DNA of 51,207 nt, from assembly GCA_900319075.1 (NCBI GenBank), contig ONMZ01000007.1, positions 1-51,207 of the forward strand, in the 5' to 3' direction. Source of the DNA: an uncultured Eubacteriales bacterium. GTDB lineage: Bacteria; Bacillota; Clostridia; Oscillospirales; Ruminococcaceae. Shown in pieces: positions 36,710 to 45,159 of the stretch. The notes beneath the pieces are model-generated. The model was given only the letters and a program-made list of their open reading frames with translations. It did no database searches and was not told the DNA's origin. The position numbers and the translations under genes are program-made. Position 1 is the first letter of the stretch, and each line of letters starts with the position of its first letter.

Positions 36710-37507
36710 ATGAAACAATTATTTACCGCAGCTTCCGTAGAAGAAGCAAAGGAGCTGGCTGCCAGAGAGTTTGGCGTAAGCGAGGAAAAGATCAGCTTCA
36801 ATGTTATCGAAGAGCCGAAAAAGGGTCTTTTCGGTAAGATCAAAGGTGAGGCAAAGGTGGAGGCGGAATATACCCGCACCAAGGTGGACATTGCTGTGGA
36901 CTACGTTAAAAGCGTTATGCAGGCAATGGAGATCACAAACGTTACCGTCAGCGCACAGGAAAATGAGGAAGGCGCTGTTATTGAGGTGAACGGAGACGGA
37001 TTTGAGGAAATGCTGGGCAAAAAGGGAGAACTGCTGGATTCTTTACAGTATCTTACCTCACTTGCCTGCAACAGGATAGACAGAGATTATTTCAGGATCT
37101 CTATGGACTGCTGCGGATTCAGAGAAAGAAGAAAACAACAGCTTGAAGAGCTTGCGAAAAAGATCGCAAATAACGTTAAAAAAACAGGCAGAAGCTCTGC
37201 GCTTGAGCCAATGAACCCGTACGAAAGACGTATCGTCCATGCGGCTGTATCCGAGATCGAGGGAGTTACCAGCCAGTCAAAGGGAGATGAGCCTTACAGA
37301 AAGGTCATCATATCCTCAACAAACCCAAGAAAATACGACGATAAGGGCGGATTCAGAAAGGGCGGAAGAGGAAGAAGAAACGACAGGAACCGCCGTTCAC
37401 GCTCCAGTGGATTTGATATTACCACAAGCTTTGAAAAGGACTATAAAAAGCCAAAGCCCGAGGATTCAATGCAGGGAGCAGGACTTTATTCAAAGATCGA
37501 ATTCTGA
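36710..37507 (+). CDS. khpB: RNA-binding protein KhpB (Jag)
   Basis: KhpB/Jag binds RNA and influences cell elongation and division in Gram-positive bacteria. The 265-residue protein has the Jag N-domain (EAKELAAREFGVSEEKISFNVIEEPKKGLFGK). A KH domain follows with MLGKKGELLDSLQYLTSLACNR, then an R3H domain with LEPMNPYERRIVHAAVSE. The C-terminal tail is rich in Gly, Arg and Lys and ends GLYSKIEF. GAGAGGAGA precedes the ATG. In many Firmicutes mnmE, mnmG and rsmG come next; here they do not. Confidence 0.95.
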   Translation: MKQLFTAASVEEAKELAAREFGVSEEKISFNVIEEPKKGLFGKIKGEAKVEAEYTRTKVDIAVDYVKSVMQAMEITNVTVSAQENEEGAVIEVNGDGFEEMLGKKGELLDSLQYLTSLACNRIDRDYFRISMDCCGFRERRKQQLEELAKKIANNVKKTGRSSALEPMNPYERRIVHAAVSEIEGVTSQSKGDEPYRKVIISSTNPRKYDDKGGFRKGGRGRRNDRNRRSRSSGFDITTSFEKDYKKPKPEDSMQGAGLYSKIEF

Positions 37508-37518
37508 TAAGTCTATTA

Positions 37519-37556
37519 CGCAGGACTGTGCTAAGCATGGTCCTGTTTTTTTTTGT
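37519..37556 (+). terminator. Intrinsic terminator of the rpmH-jag run
   Basis: caggac (37521-37526) pairs with gtcctg (37540-37545), with an inner tgc/gca pairing, and nine T follow. Placed just after jag. Confidence 0.9.
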
Positions 37557-37604
37557 GGGAGAGAAAGCCTTTGAGGAAGATGTTATCATATGTGACAAAA
37601 ACCG

Positions 37605-37633
37605 TTGACAAACTGGTATAATTATTGTAAAAT
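37605..37633 (+). promoter_or_regulatory. Sigma-A type promoter of the phosphorylase operon
   Basis: TTGACA (37605-37610) and TAAAAT (37628-37633) with a 17-base spacer. The leader of about 110 bases contains a gcaaaa/ttttgc pairing and a ggcaccggtcaggtacc segment. It does not match any riboswitch I recognise. Confidence 0.7.
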
Positions 37634-37750
37634 ATATGGTAGCGAGGTATATGCAAAATTAAAAATACTTGTTAGTTTTGCACAAATCTTATGGCACCGG
37701 TCAGGTACCCAATAAAAAAAAGAAAGAAGATATGAAAGGATGATTGGAAA

Positions 37751-38578
37751 ATGATCGATTATGAGGCTTTGAGAGGTTACGTTGAAAAGATAGGGTCAAA
37801 AATAGGCTTTGCGCCGAAAATAGGTATAGTGCTTGGTTCGGGGCTGGGTGAACTGGCGGATAAGATGCAAAGTGTATACAGCATTTCTTACATGGAGATA
37901 GAAGGTTTCCCCGTTTCTACCGTTGAGGATCATGTGGGACAGTACGTTTTCGGATATATTGAGGATGTCCCGGTGGTTTGTATGCAGGGAAGAGTACATT
38001 ACTATGAGGGCTATACCATGGAAGAGGTAGTGCTGCCTATCAGATTTATGGGTATGCTGGGAGTTGAACAGGTCATTCTTACCAATGCGGCAGGAGGGAT
38101 ATCTGCAGATCTGAAAACAGGGGACATCGTTCTTTTAAAGGATCATATCGCATCGTTTGTGCCAAATCCTCTTATCGGATATAAGGCTGTGGATTCCGCA
38201 GACAGATTTCCGGATATGACCGAGGTCTACGACAAGGGTATGCGTGAGGTCATGAAGTCGGTGGCTGAAAAACAAGATACAAAGGTCAAAGAGGGGGTTT
38301 ATATCCAGTTCACAGGACCTTCCTATGAAACTCCTTCGGAGATAAAAATGGCAGGTCTGCTGGGAGCGGACCTTGTGGGTATGTCTACCGCCTGTGAAGC
38401 TGTGGCAGCCCGTCACGCAAAGATGAAGGTGTGTGGTATCTCCTATGTATCAAACGCTGCGGCAGGTCTTGGAGATGAGCCTCTCAGCCACGAGGACGTT
38501 AAAAAACACGCCAAGGAAATAGCAGGCAAAGTGGCAAATCTTATAAAGGGATACTGCAAGGCAGTTAAGGAACAATAA
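37751..38578 (+). CDS. punA: Purine nucleoside phosphorylase
   Basis: The 275-residue enzyme is of the trimeric PNP class, which splits purine nucleosides with phosphate. Family motifs are IGIVLGSGLGELAD, GRVHYYEGYTMEEVVLP, TNAAGGISADLKTGDIVLLKDHI, and YIQFTGPSYETPSEI with GMSTACEAVAARHAKM. MTA phosphorylases share this fold, but the presence of a deaminase and mtnA downstream suggests it could also act on methylthioinosine. GAAAGGATG lies upstream. It opens a plus-strand run reaching 46449. Confidence 0.9.
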   Translation: MIDYEALRGYVEKIGSKIGFAPKIGIVLGSGLGELADKMQSVYSISYMEIEGFPVSTVEDHVGQYVFGYIEDVPVVCMQGRVHYYEGYTMEEVVLPIRFMGMLGVEQVILTNAAGGISADLKTGDIVLLKDHIASFVPNPLIGYKAVDSADRFPDMTEVYDKGMREVMKSVAEKQDTKVKEGVYIQFTGPSYETPSEIKMAGLLGADLVGMSTACEAVAARHAKMKVCGISYVSNAAAGLGDEPLSHEDVKKHAKEIAGKVANLIKGYCKAVKEQ

Positions 38579-38580
38579 TT

Positions 38581-39423
38581 ATGCGACAGATAGATGTAAA
38601 ACAGGTCCGTGACCTGGTGAGGGAGCTTTGCATAAAGGCAAACCTTTACCTTCCCCGGGATATGGAAAATTGTATATGCCAAAATGCACAGATCGAAAGA
38701 TCGGTTGTGGGTAAAAATGTTTTTTCGGATATAATAGAAAATATAAAAGTTGCCCGTGAACAGTCTATACCCATCTGTCAGGATACAGGAATGGCAGTCA
38801 TTTTTATGGAGGTGGGACAGGACGTCCACTTCGTAGGCGGGGATATAAACCAGGCGCTGAACGACGGTGTCTGTGAAGGATATACCCAAGGTAAACTGCG
38901 GTGCTCTGTCGTTTCGGACCCCCTTGAAAGGGTGAACACAGGGGACAACACTCCCCCTGTGGTGCATCTTTCATACGCATCGGGGGACAAGGTGAGGATA
39001 ATGGTTGCACCAAAGGGATTTGGCAGCGAAAATATGTCACAGCTGAAAATGATGACACCAAGCGTCAGCAAAGAGGAAATAATCGACTGGGTGGTAGAGG
39101 TGGCTGCAAAGGCAGGCTCTAACCCATGTCCCCCCATAGTTCTTGGGGTGGGTATCGGCGGAGATTTTGAAAAGTGTGCGTTTCTTGCAAAAAAAGCCCT
39201 TTGCAGAGATGTATCCCAGCGCAACCCTAAACCCCTTTATGCACAGCTTGAACAGCAGATGCTTGAAAAGATAAACAAACTTGGCATAGGTCCCCAGGGT
39301 TTTGGCGGAACACAGACCTGCCTTGCGGTGAATATTGAACAGGCGCCTACCCATATCGCCGGACTGCCTGTGTCGGTAAATGTGGGCTGCCACGTTACCC
39401 GACACGCAGCAGGGGAGATATGA
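38581..39423 (+). CDS. Class I fumarate hydratase, alpha subunit
   Basis: The 280-residue protein is the alpha subunit of a two-part [4Fe-4S] fumarase or tartrate dehydratase. Likely cluster ligands are Cys66 (ICQDTG), Cys199 (EKCAFL) and Cys270 (VGCHV). Other family blocks are LGVGIGGDFEKC and GFGGTQTCLAV. It starts two bases after punA ends. The beta subunit, usually the next gene and needed for activity, is missing here; membrane proteins follow instead. The substrate could be fumarate or L-tartrate. Confidence 0.9.
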   Translation: MRQIDVKQVRDLVRELCIKANLYLPRDMENCICQNAQIERSVVGKNVFSDIIENIKVAREQSIPICQDTGMAVIFMEVGQDVHFVGGDINQALNDGVCEGYTQGKLRCSVVSDPLERVNTGDNTPPVVHLSYASGDKVRIMVAPKGFGSENMSQLKMMTPSVSKEEIIDWVVEVAAKAGSNPCPPIVLGVGIGGDFEKCAFLAKKALCRDVSQRNPKPLYAQLEQQMLEKINKLGIGPQGFGGTQTCLAVNIEQAPTHIAGLPVSVNVGCHVTRHAAGEI

Positions 39424-39482
39424 TACAAAGGCGAAAGGACGGGCAGGAGCTTTCACAGCAAAACTAATAAGGAGAGAGGGCA

Positions 39483-39956
39483 ATGGAGCAGGAAAAAAAC
39501 TATACGGCGTGCAGAAGGACCGTATTTTGGTTTTTTATATTTTCGTTTGGCCTGCATACAGGCTTTAAAGCAGGGCTTAAAGCCGTGAGCAATTTTTTGC
39601 CCCAGAATGTTCTTATTATTGCGGATATGGTGTGGGAGGCGCTTATAATACTGCTTATAATCGCATTTCCCGTCTATGTGCTTGTGGCAAGGTATACCAT
39701 AAACAGCCAAAGCGCAAGGCTGCGAACGGGGGTACTGCTCATCTCTCACCAGTATGTGCCCTTTGACTCCGTTCTCAGCGTTACAACGGTGCTTACCCCC
39801 CTTAGCTTTATTACCGGCTTTAACTTTGTGGTGCTCAATTCTCCCGGGGCAAAAAGCGTTATGTCCTTTCTTACCCGCCGCCAGGCAAGGGAGATAAGCC
39901 AGGTCATCAACGACGCTATACAAAAGCGTGAACATGAACGGGGTGATGACTCGTGA
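39483..39956 (+). CDS. PH-domain membrane protein, YdbS-like
   Basis: The 157-residue protein has two membrane segments (about 13-30 and 44-66). A bacterial PH (bPH2/DUF304) domain follows, with YTINSQSARLRTGVLLISHQYVPFDSVLSVTTVLTPLS and the C-terminal FLTRRQAREISQVIND. Size and partner match Bacillus YdbS, which pairs with YdbT; that pair is associated there with defence against antimicrobials. Its stop overlaps the next start (GTGA). Confidence 0.78.
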   Translation: MEQEKNYTACRRTVFWFFIFSFGLHTGFKAGLKAVSNFLPQNVLIIADMVWEALIILLIIAFPVYVLVARYTINSQSARLRTGVLLISHQYVPFDSVLSVTTVLTPLSFITGFNFVVLNSPGAKSVMSFLTRRQAREISQVINDAIQKREHERGDDS

Positions 39957-41485
39957 ACGCAGCCCAAGGCAGGGCAAAAGAACTCAGGAAAAAAGCAAAG
40001 ACCTTTCTGTCCTTCCGTCAGCACCCGGTGAAGATAATCAAATACACCACAAAATATCTGTGGCTGCTGCTTTTCTCTTTGGGAAAGTATCTTATAGCTA
40101 TGGAGTTTGATATAGCCGGGTGGCTTCACGCCAACTGGTTTGACATTATGATTGTCGTTGTCATATTCATCTTTGCCTTTGTGCGGTGGGTGACCGTGTA
40201 TTTCGAGCTTGCACAGGACAGGATAATCGGTCACACAGGGTTTCTTGGCATGGCAAGAACGGTGGTGTACTTTGACGAGATAGCCTCCTTCTCGGTGTGT
40301 CAGGGACCGCTGGCGTATGTGCTTCACTCCTGCCAGGTGTACATCGACACCGACGCAAAGTGCTTTCAGAGCGCCGATATACGCATAGACCTTACAAAAT
40401 CAAGGGCAATGGAAATATATCAGCTTATCTGTAAAAAATCACAGGCGCATCCCGGATTTGTGTTCAGAACACGGAAAAGACAGCTGTTCGTATTTTCCCT
40501 GCTGTTTACCTCTGCGGTGTCCGGGGCGATAGTTCTTCTCACCGTTCTCTATCAGGCGTATCTGATAACAGATGCGGAGTTTGAAAAAAGGCTTCTGAAC
40601 GAGATGAACAACCAGATACAGAATATTGAGAATTACAGCATAGGCAAATACTTTCTTGCCGCAGGTGCCCTTATAGGGCTTGTGTGGATAATGAGCTTTA
40701 CCTCAAATCTTTTGCGGCACTGGGATTTTACCTGCCGGCCGGGAGAGGAATTTTTGCGTATACGCAGCGGAAAAGGCTCACGCCGGCACCACCTGCTTCG
40801 CAGGGACCATATAAATTATCTTGACTTTACCCAGTCGTTTTTTATGAGACTGTTCAATATCTGCTCGGTGGAGGTGGGCTGTTCGGGCTATGGGAAAAGG
40901 CGCAAGGAGATATCCGCCCTTATCCCCATAACTACCTTAAAGGACGCTGCCGCCTCTGCAAGGCTGCTTACGCCCGAGTATAAAATGTGCAACGCCCAGG
41001 TAAAGACCAATTCCGCAAATATTGTGGGGTATGTTATTTTTCCCCTTATCGCTGCAGCGATAGCTCTGGCGGCAGGGGTGGCGACCCAGTATTTTTTCCC
41101 CGAAAGAAGAAACCGGATAATCTTTATCGAGATAATGCTGGCATTGCCCTTTTTCTGGATGGCGGTGGTAAAGGCGGTGGCTGCCATGAACACATCTATG
41201 GGCTTTAAAGGCAGCGATGTGACGCTTTGCTACTGTAAATGGTACACCTTCCACAAGGTGCTTTTGAAAAAAGAAAAGATAACCAAAGTCACCGTGCGCC
41301 AGGACCCCTTTTCAAAGATCGCAGGCAACGGTACGGTGTTTTTCTATACCACGGGAGAAAAATCCCCTCGCCATAAGGTGGCGGGAGTGAATTATAAAAG
41401 GGCGCTGGAGATCTTGAAAAATAACGGTTTTGAGGTCACTGCCCCGGGAGACTCAAAGGATATACAGCAAGGAGATGAGATATAA
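39953..41485 (+). CDS. PH-domain membrane protein, YdbT-like
   Basis: The 510-residue protein begins at GTG 39953, overlapping the previous stop. It has paired membrane segments at about 35-50 and 62-80. A first bPH2 domain follows (YFELAQDRIIGHTGFLGMARTVVYFDEIASFSVCQG). Two more membrane pairs occupy roughly 165-190 and 225-245, then a second PH-like region. Further segments near 355-400 precede a third PH-like stretch. This is the plan of YdbT. Together with the YdbS-like protein it should form a membrane complex; the function here is unknown. Confidence 0.78.
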   Translation: MNAAQGRAKELRKKAKTFLSFRQHPVKIIKYTTKYLWLLLFSLGKYLIAMEFDIAGWLHANWFDIMIVVVIFIFAFVRWVTVYFELAQDRIIGHTGFLGMARTVVYFDEIASFSVCQGPLAYVLHSCQVYIDTDAKCFQSADIRIDLTKSRAMEIYQLICKKSQAHPGFVFRTRKRQLFVFSLLFTSAVSGAIVLLTVLYQAYLITDAEFEKRLLNEMNNQIQNIENYSIGKYFLAAGALIGLVWIMSFTSNLLRHWDFTCRPGEEFLRIRSGKGSRRHHLLRRDHINYLDFTQSFFMRLFNICSVEVGCSGYGKRRKEISALIPITTLKDAAASARLLTPEYKMCNAQVKTNSANIVGYVIFPLIAAAIALAAGVATQYFFPERRNRIIFIEIMLALPFFWMAVVKAVAAMNTSMGFKGSDVTLCYCKWYTFHKVLLKKEKITKVTVRQDPFSKIAGNGTVFFYTTGEKSPRHKVAGVNYKRALEILKNNGFEVTAPGDSKDIQQGDEI

Positions 41486-43573
41486 ATGCCGAAATTTGAG
41501 GCGGGAATGGAAAGTATGCTGGATATGTTCGTCTTTGAAACAGGCGATCTGCTTGAAAAGCTTGACGAGACCCTTATGCGTACCGAGCAGGAACAGACCA
41601 TTGGAGAGGACGATATAAACGAGATATTCCGTACCATGCATACCATAAAAGGCTCTGCTGCCATGATGGGTCTGCAAAATATGTCTACCCTTGCCCACGC
41701 TATGGAAGACCTTTTCTATATTATCCGTGACGATCCCAATGTGAAATACGACAAAGCCGGGCTTTATGAGCTTTTGTTCGCAAGCTCGGACAGCCTTAAA
41801 GGCGAGCTTGACAACCTTTCAGACGACGATATACCCCTTACCGATTTTACGGAGCTTGAGGGGAAGATACACGCCTTTGCCGCACAGATGAAGGGGGAAA
41901 GTGCCCCTGCACAGGACGCACAGGCAGGCTCGGGGGAGCAGGAGGATCTTTCACACCTTTTCCCCGATGATGAGGACGAAAGCATACTTACGTACAAAGT
42001 CACCTATCAGGAAAGCTGTGCAATGCCTTCGGCAAGAGGCTTTGTGCTGTTAAGGGGACTGGGACAGATGGCGGAGGTCACCTCAACGGTGCCTGCTGAC
42101 CTTGACGCAGACGAGGCGGACGACGAGATCAAAGCTAATGGTCTGATAATAAAGCTTATAACCGACGACCCCCAGAAGGTGCTGGAGTTCCTTGAGGACG
42201 GTATAAACGTTGAAAAAGCCCAGCAGCTCCACAAGCCCGATAAGACGGCTGCCCCGCAGCAGACCACGCCGCAGCAGGAGGCGCCTACCCCACAACAGGC
42301 GGAAAAAGCTGTGGAGCAGGCAAAGGAGGCTGCACCCGGGACAAAACAGGCTCCGAAAAAGGCTGCCCCCAAGCATGAGCAGAGTCTTATCACGGTAAAT
42401 CTTGAAAAGCTGGATCAGCTGCTTGATCTGGTGGCGGAGATAGTTATTACCCAGGGCAGCGTAACGTCAAGCCCCGACCTTAAAGACCTGGGCGTTGACC
42501 TTGACCGGTTCAATAAATCTGCCCGTGAGCTTAAAAAGCTTACCGACGAGCTTCAGGATTCGGTAATGAGCATACGAATGGTGCCGGTATCCACGGCTTT
42601 CCAGAAGATGAACAGAGTCGTGCGTGACATGAACCAGAAGCTGAAAAAGGGCGTTACCCTTGAATTTGAGGGCGAGGACACGGAGGTGGATAAGAGTATA
42701 GTGGATATACTCAACGATCCCCTTATGCATATTACAAGAAACGCTGTTGACCACGGCATCGAAACGCCTCAGGAGAGAGCTGCGGCAGGAAAGACCGAGC
42801 CTCCCACAGTTACCCTTTCCGCAGGGTACGATTCCGGAGAGGTGGTAATATCCTGTCGGGACAACGGCGCAGGAATGGACAGGGCAAAGATACTTGCAAA
42901 GGCAAAGAAAAACGGTCTTCTTACCAAGCCGGAAAGCGAATATACCGATAAAGAGGTATACGCTTTTACCATAGCAGCAGGCTTTTCCACCAACGAACAG
43001 ATAACGGAATATTCCGGCAGAGGCGTTGGTATGGACGTTGTAAAAAAGAATATAGAAAAGGTGGGAGGAAAGCTGCTGGTGGACTCGGAGATGGGAGTCG
43101 GCTCAGTCTTCACCATACGCATACCCCTTTCTTTGTCAATTATAGATGTGCTCAGCGTCCGGGTGGGCGAAAACAGTCTTTCTGTGCCGACCGTCTCGGT
43201 AAGAGAGGTTTTCTCCTGCAAGCAGGAGGACTATATCCTTGATCCGGACGGAAACGAATTTGTTATGCTGCGTGAGATGTGTCTGCCCCTTATAAGACTT
43301 AGCAGGCATTTCGGCATACCGAGCCAGGTTGAGGATATCCAGAAGGGAATACTTATATACTGCACCGAAGGGGAAAAGGGTGCGGTGCTGTTTGCAGACA
43401 GCATAATCTCCGACCAGCAGATAGTTGTAAAACCCTTTTCACCTTTGCTTTCCGCATTTCCTCTTAAAGAAGCGGGAATGAGCGGATGCTCTATCCTTGG
43501 GGACGGTACCATAACCATCGGGCTTGACGTTAAGGAGATACTTAAAGCTACCGGCGGGGAAAAAGAAAAATAA
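41486..43573 (+). CDS. cheA: Chemotaxis histidine kinase CheA
   Basis: CheA passes phosphate from ATP to response regulators under receptor control. The 695-residue protein has a P1 domain with the phospho-accepting His52 (MHTIKGSAAMMGL), a P2-like region at about 168-255, and a Gln/Pro/Ala linker. P3 dimerisation starts at about 305 (LITVNLEKLDQLLDLVAEI). The P4 kinase has the N box NDPLMHITRNAVDHGIE and G boxes CRDNGAGMD and GRGVGMDVVKKNIEKVGG. A P5 CheW-like domain ends the protein. It starts directly after the YdbT-like stop with AAGGAGA. cheW follows, but cheY, cheB, cheR and receptors are not in the window. Confidence 0.96.
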   Translation: MPKFEAGMESMLDMFVFETGDLLEKLDETLMRTEQEQTIGEDDINEIFRTMHTIKGSAAMMGLQNMSTLAHAMEDLFYIIRDDPNVKYDKAGLYELLFASSDSLKGELDNLSDDDIPLTDFTELEGKIHAFAAQMKGESAPAQDAQAGSGEQEDLSHLFPDDEDESILTYKVTYQESCAMPSARGFVLLRGLGQMAEVTSTVPADLDADEADDEIKANGLIIKLITDDPQKVLEFLEDGINVEKAQQLHKPDKTAAPQQTTPQQEAPTPQQAEKAVEQAKEAAPGTKQAPKKAAPKHEQSLITVNLEKLDQLLDLVAEIVITQGSVTSSPDLKDLGVDLDRFNKSARELKKLTDELQDSVMSIRMVPVSTAFQKMNRVVRDMNQKLKKGVTLEFEGEDTEVDKSIVDILNDPLMHITRNAVDHGIETPQERAAAGKTEPPTVTLSAGYDSGEVVISCRDNGAGMDRAKILAKAKKNGLLTKPESEYTDKEVYAFTIAAGFSTNEQITEYSGRGVGMDVVKKNIEKVGGKLLVDSEMGVGSVFTIRIPLSLSIIDVLSVRVGENSLSVPTVSVREVFSCKQEDYILDPDGNEFVMLREMCLPLIRLSRHFGIPSQVEDIQKGILIYCTEGEKGAVLFADSIISDQQIVVKPFSPLLSAFPLKEAGMSGCSILGDGTITIGLDVKEILKATGGEKEK

Positions 43574-43592
43574 ATGCAAAGGAGAGTTTCAA

Positions 43593-44039
43593 ATGGCTTT
43601 TACCCAAAGGGACGAAGAATTTGAGCAAAATGGCGGAAAGATACTTTCCTTTTTTGCCGACAACAAATTCTATGCCTTTCTTATAACCGATGTCACCGAC
43701 ATTATCGAAATACCCGAAATAACCTTTATCCCCACTTTGCCGCCGTACATAAGCGGAATGATGAACCACAGGGGAAAGGCTATCCCGGTCATAGATTTTC
43801 GTGCACGTATGGCTATGCCAAAGGTGGATTATACCGACAGGAGCTGTGTGGTGGTGGTGGAGATAGATTCTCACCAGGCAGGGATCGTGGTGGACAGGGT
43901 ATCTGATGTTGAGGATATAACCCCGGAAATGATCGCACGTTCTCCTGTGGAGGGAGGAACGGTGAAGTTCTTTATCAGCGAGAGTAAAAAAAGAATATCC
44001 CTTCTTGACCCGGAAAGGGTGGTAAGGGACAAAGGGTGA
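43593..44039 (+). CDS. cheW: Chemotaxis coupling protein CheW
   Basis: CheW links receptors to CheA. From ATG 43593, seven bases after AAAGGAGAG, the protein has 148 residues and one CheW domain. It has KILSFFADNKFYAFLITDVTDIIEIPEITFIPTLPPYISGMMNHRGKAIPVIDFRARMAMP and the C-terminal GIVVDRVSDVEDI. The longer open frame from 43524 overlaps cheA and lacks a ribosome site. Confidence 0.95.
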   Translation: MAFTQRDEEFEQNGGKILSFFADNKFYAFLITDVTDIIEIPEITFIPTLPPYISGMMNHRGKAIPVIDFRARMAMPKVDYTDRSCVVVVEIDSHQAGIVVDRVSDVEDITPEMIARSPVEGGTVKFFISESKKRISLLDPERVVRDKG

Positions 44040-44075
44040 GAGACGAAAAATTTTTCATGAAAGGACAAGGGTAGT

Positions 44076-45119
44076 ATGAGGTACGAGGTAAACGATCCTG
44101 TAAGGCTTACAGATGACGGAAAAGCGATACTTGCCATAGACCAGTCGCTTTTGCCGAATCGTGTTGCGTACATACGGCTTGAAACACCAAAGGAGATGTT
44201 TACGGCGTTAAAGCGCTTTCAGGTACGTGGTGCATCTTGTATAGGGATCTTTGCGGCGTATGCCATGTTTTTGCAGGCAAAGGTCTTTGCCGCCGAAAGC
44301 CAGGACAAGGAAAACTTTTACCAGATGCTGCATACCTTTGCAAAATATCTTTCTACCGCCCGCCCCACAGCGGTGAATCTGCCCTGGGCATTAAAGCGGA
44401 TGGAAAGAACGGCGGCGAACAATATGCGCCGCAGCTTTGAAACTATAATCGAGGCTTTGCGAAAGGAAGCAGAAAGCATCCATGAGCAGAACATCGAAAC
44501 TTGTTTTACTATTGCAAATTATGGGCTTGTGCTTATAAACGACGGTGACGGTATCCTTACCCACTGCAACGCAGGCGCTCTTGCCACTTCACGCTACGGG
44601 ACCGCTTTGGGGCCCCTTATCCTGGGGGCTGAAAAGGGAATGAAGTTCAGTGCGTATGTGGACGAAACACGCCCCAGGCTTCAGGGTTCAAGACTTACCG
44701 CCTATGAGCTTACCAACGCAGGGGTGGACACCACCCTTATCTGCGATTCAATGGCAAGTCTGGTCATGAGCCAGGGAAAGATTAACGCTTGCTTTGTGGG
44801 AGCGGACCGTGTTGCCAAAAACGGAGACACCGCCAACGAGATAGGCACCGCAGGGCTTGCCATACTTGCTCAGCATTACCACATACCCTTTTATGTCTTC
44901 TGCCCAACGTCGAGTATAGATGTTACCTGTGACGACGGGTCAAAGATCGAGATCGAGGAAAGAGAACCGGAGGAGATAAAAACCGAGTTTTTCAGATCGC
45001 CTGTTGCCCCCGAGGAGGCAAAGTGCTATAACCCTGCAATCGACATTACCAACGCAGGTCTTATCACCGCCATAATCACCGAGCAGGGGATAAATTATCC
45101 TCCGTATGACTTTAATTAA
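44076..45119 (+). CDS. mtnA: S-methyl-5-thioribose-1-phosphate isomerase
   Basis: MtnA converts methylthioribose-1-phosphate to methylthioribulose-1-phosphate in methylthioadenosine salvage. The 347-residue protein shows the catalytic cysteine block ILTHCNAGALAT and the catalytic aspartate block VGADRVAKNGDTANEIGT. The phosphate-site segment usually written VRGAPAIG reads VRGASCIGIFAAYAM, a small departure. The C-terminal ITNAGLITAIITEQGI is typical. It lies between cheW and an amidohydrolase that makes sense as its pathway partner. Confidence 0.93.
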   Translation: MRYEVNDPVRLTDDGKAILAIDQSLLPNRVAYIRLETPKEMFTALKRFQVRGASCIGIFAAYAMFLQAKVFAAESQDKENFYQMLHTFAKYLSTARPTAVNLPWALKRMERTAANNMRRSFETIIEALRKEAESIHEQNIETCFTIANYGLVLINDGDGILTHCNAGALATSRYGTALGPLILGAEKGMKFSAYVDETRPRLQGSRLTAYELTNAGVDTTLICDSMASLVMSQGKINACFVGADRVAKNGDTANEIGTAGLAILAQHYHIPFYVFCPTSSIDVTCDDGSKIEIEEREPEEIKTEFFRSPVAPEEAKCYNPAIDITNAGLITAIITEQGINYPPYDFN

Positions 45120-45159
45120 AAAGAACCCCAAGCATAATACATAAAAAAGGAGCAGCCGT

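Noticed and set aside
37634-37750. Purine riboswitch upstream of the phosphorylase
   Set aside because: The conserved core of that class is not present; only unassigned pairings are seen.
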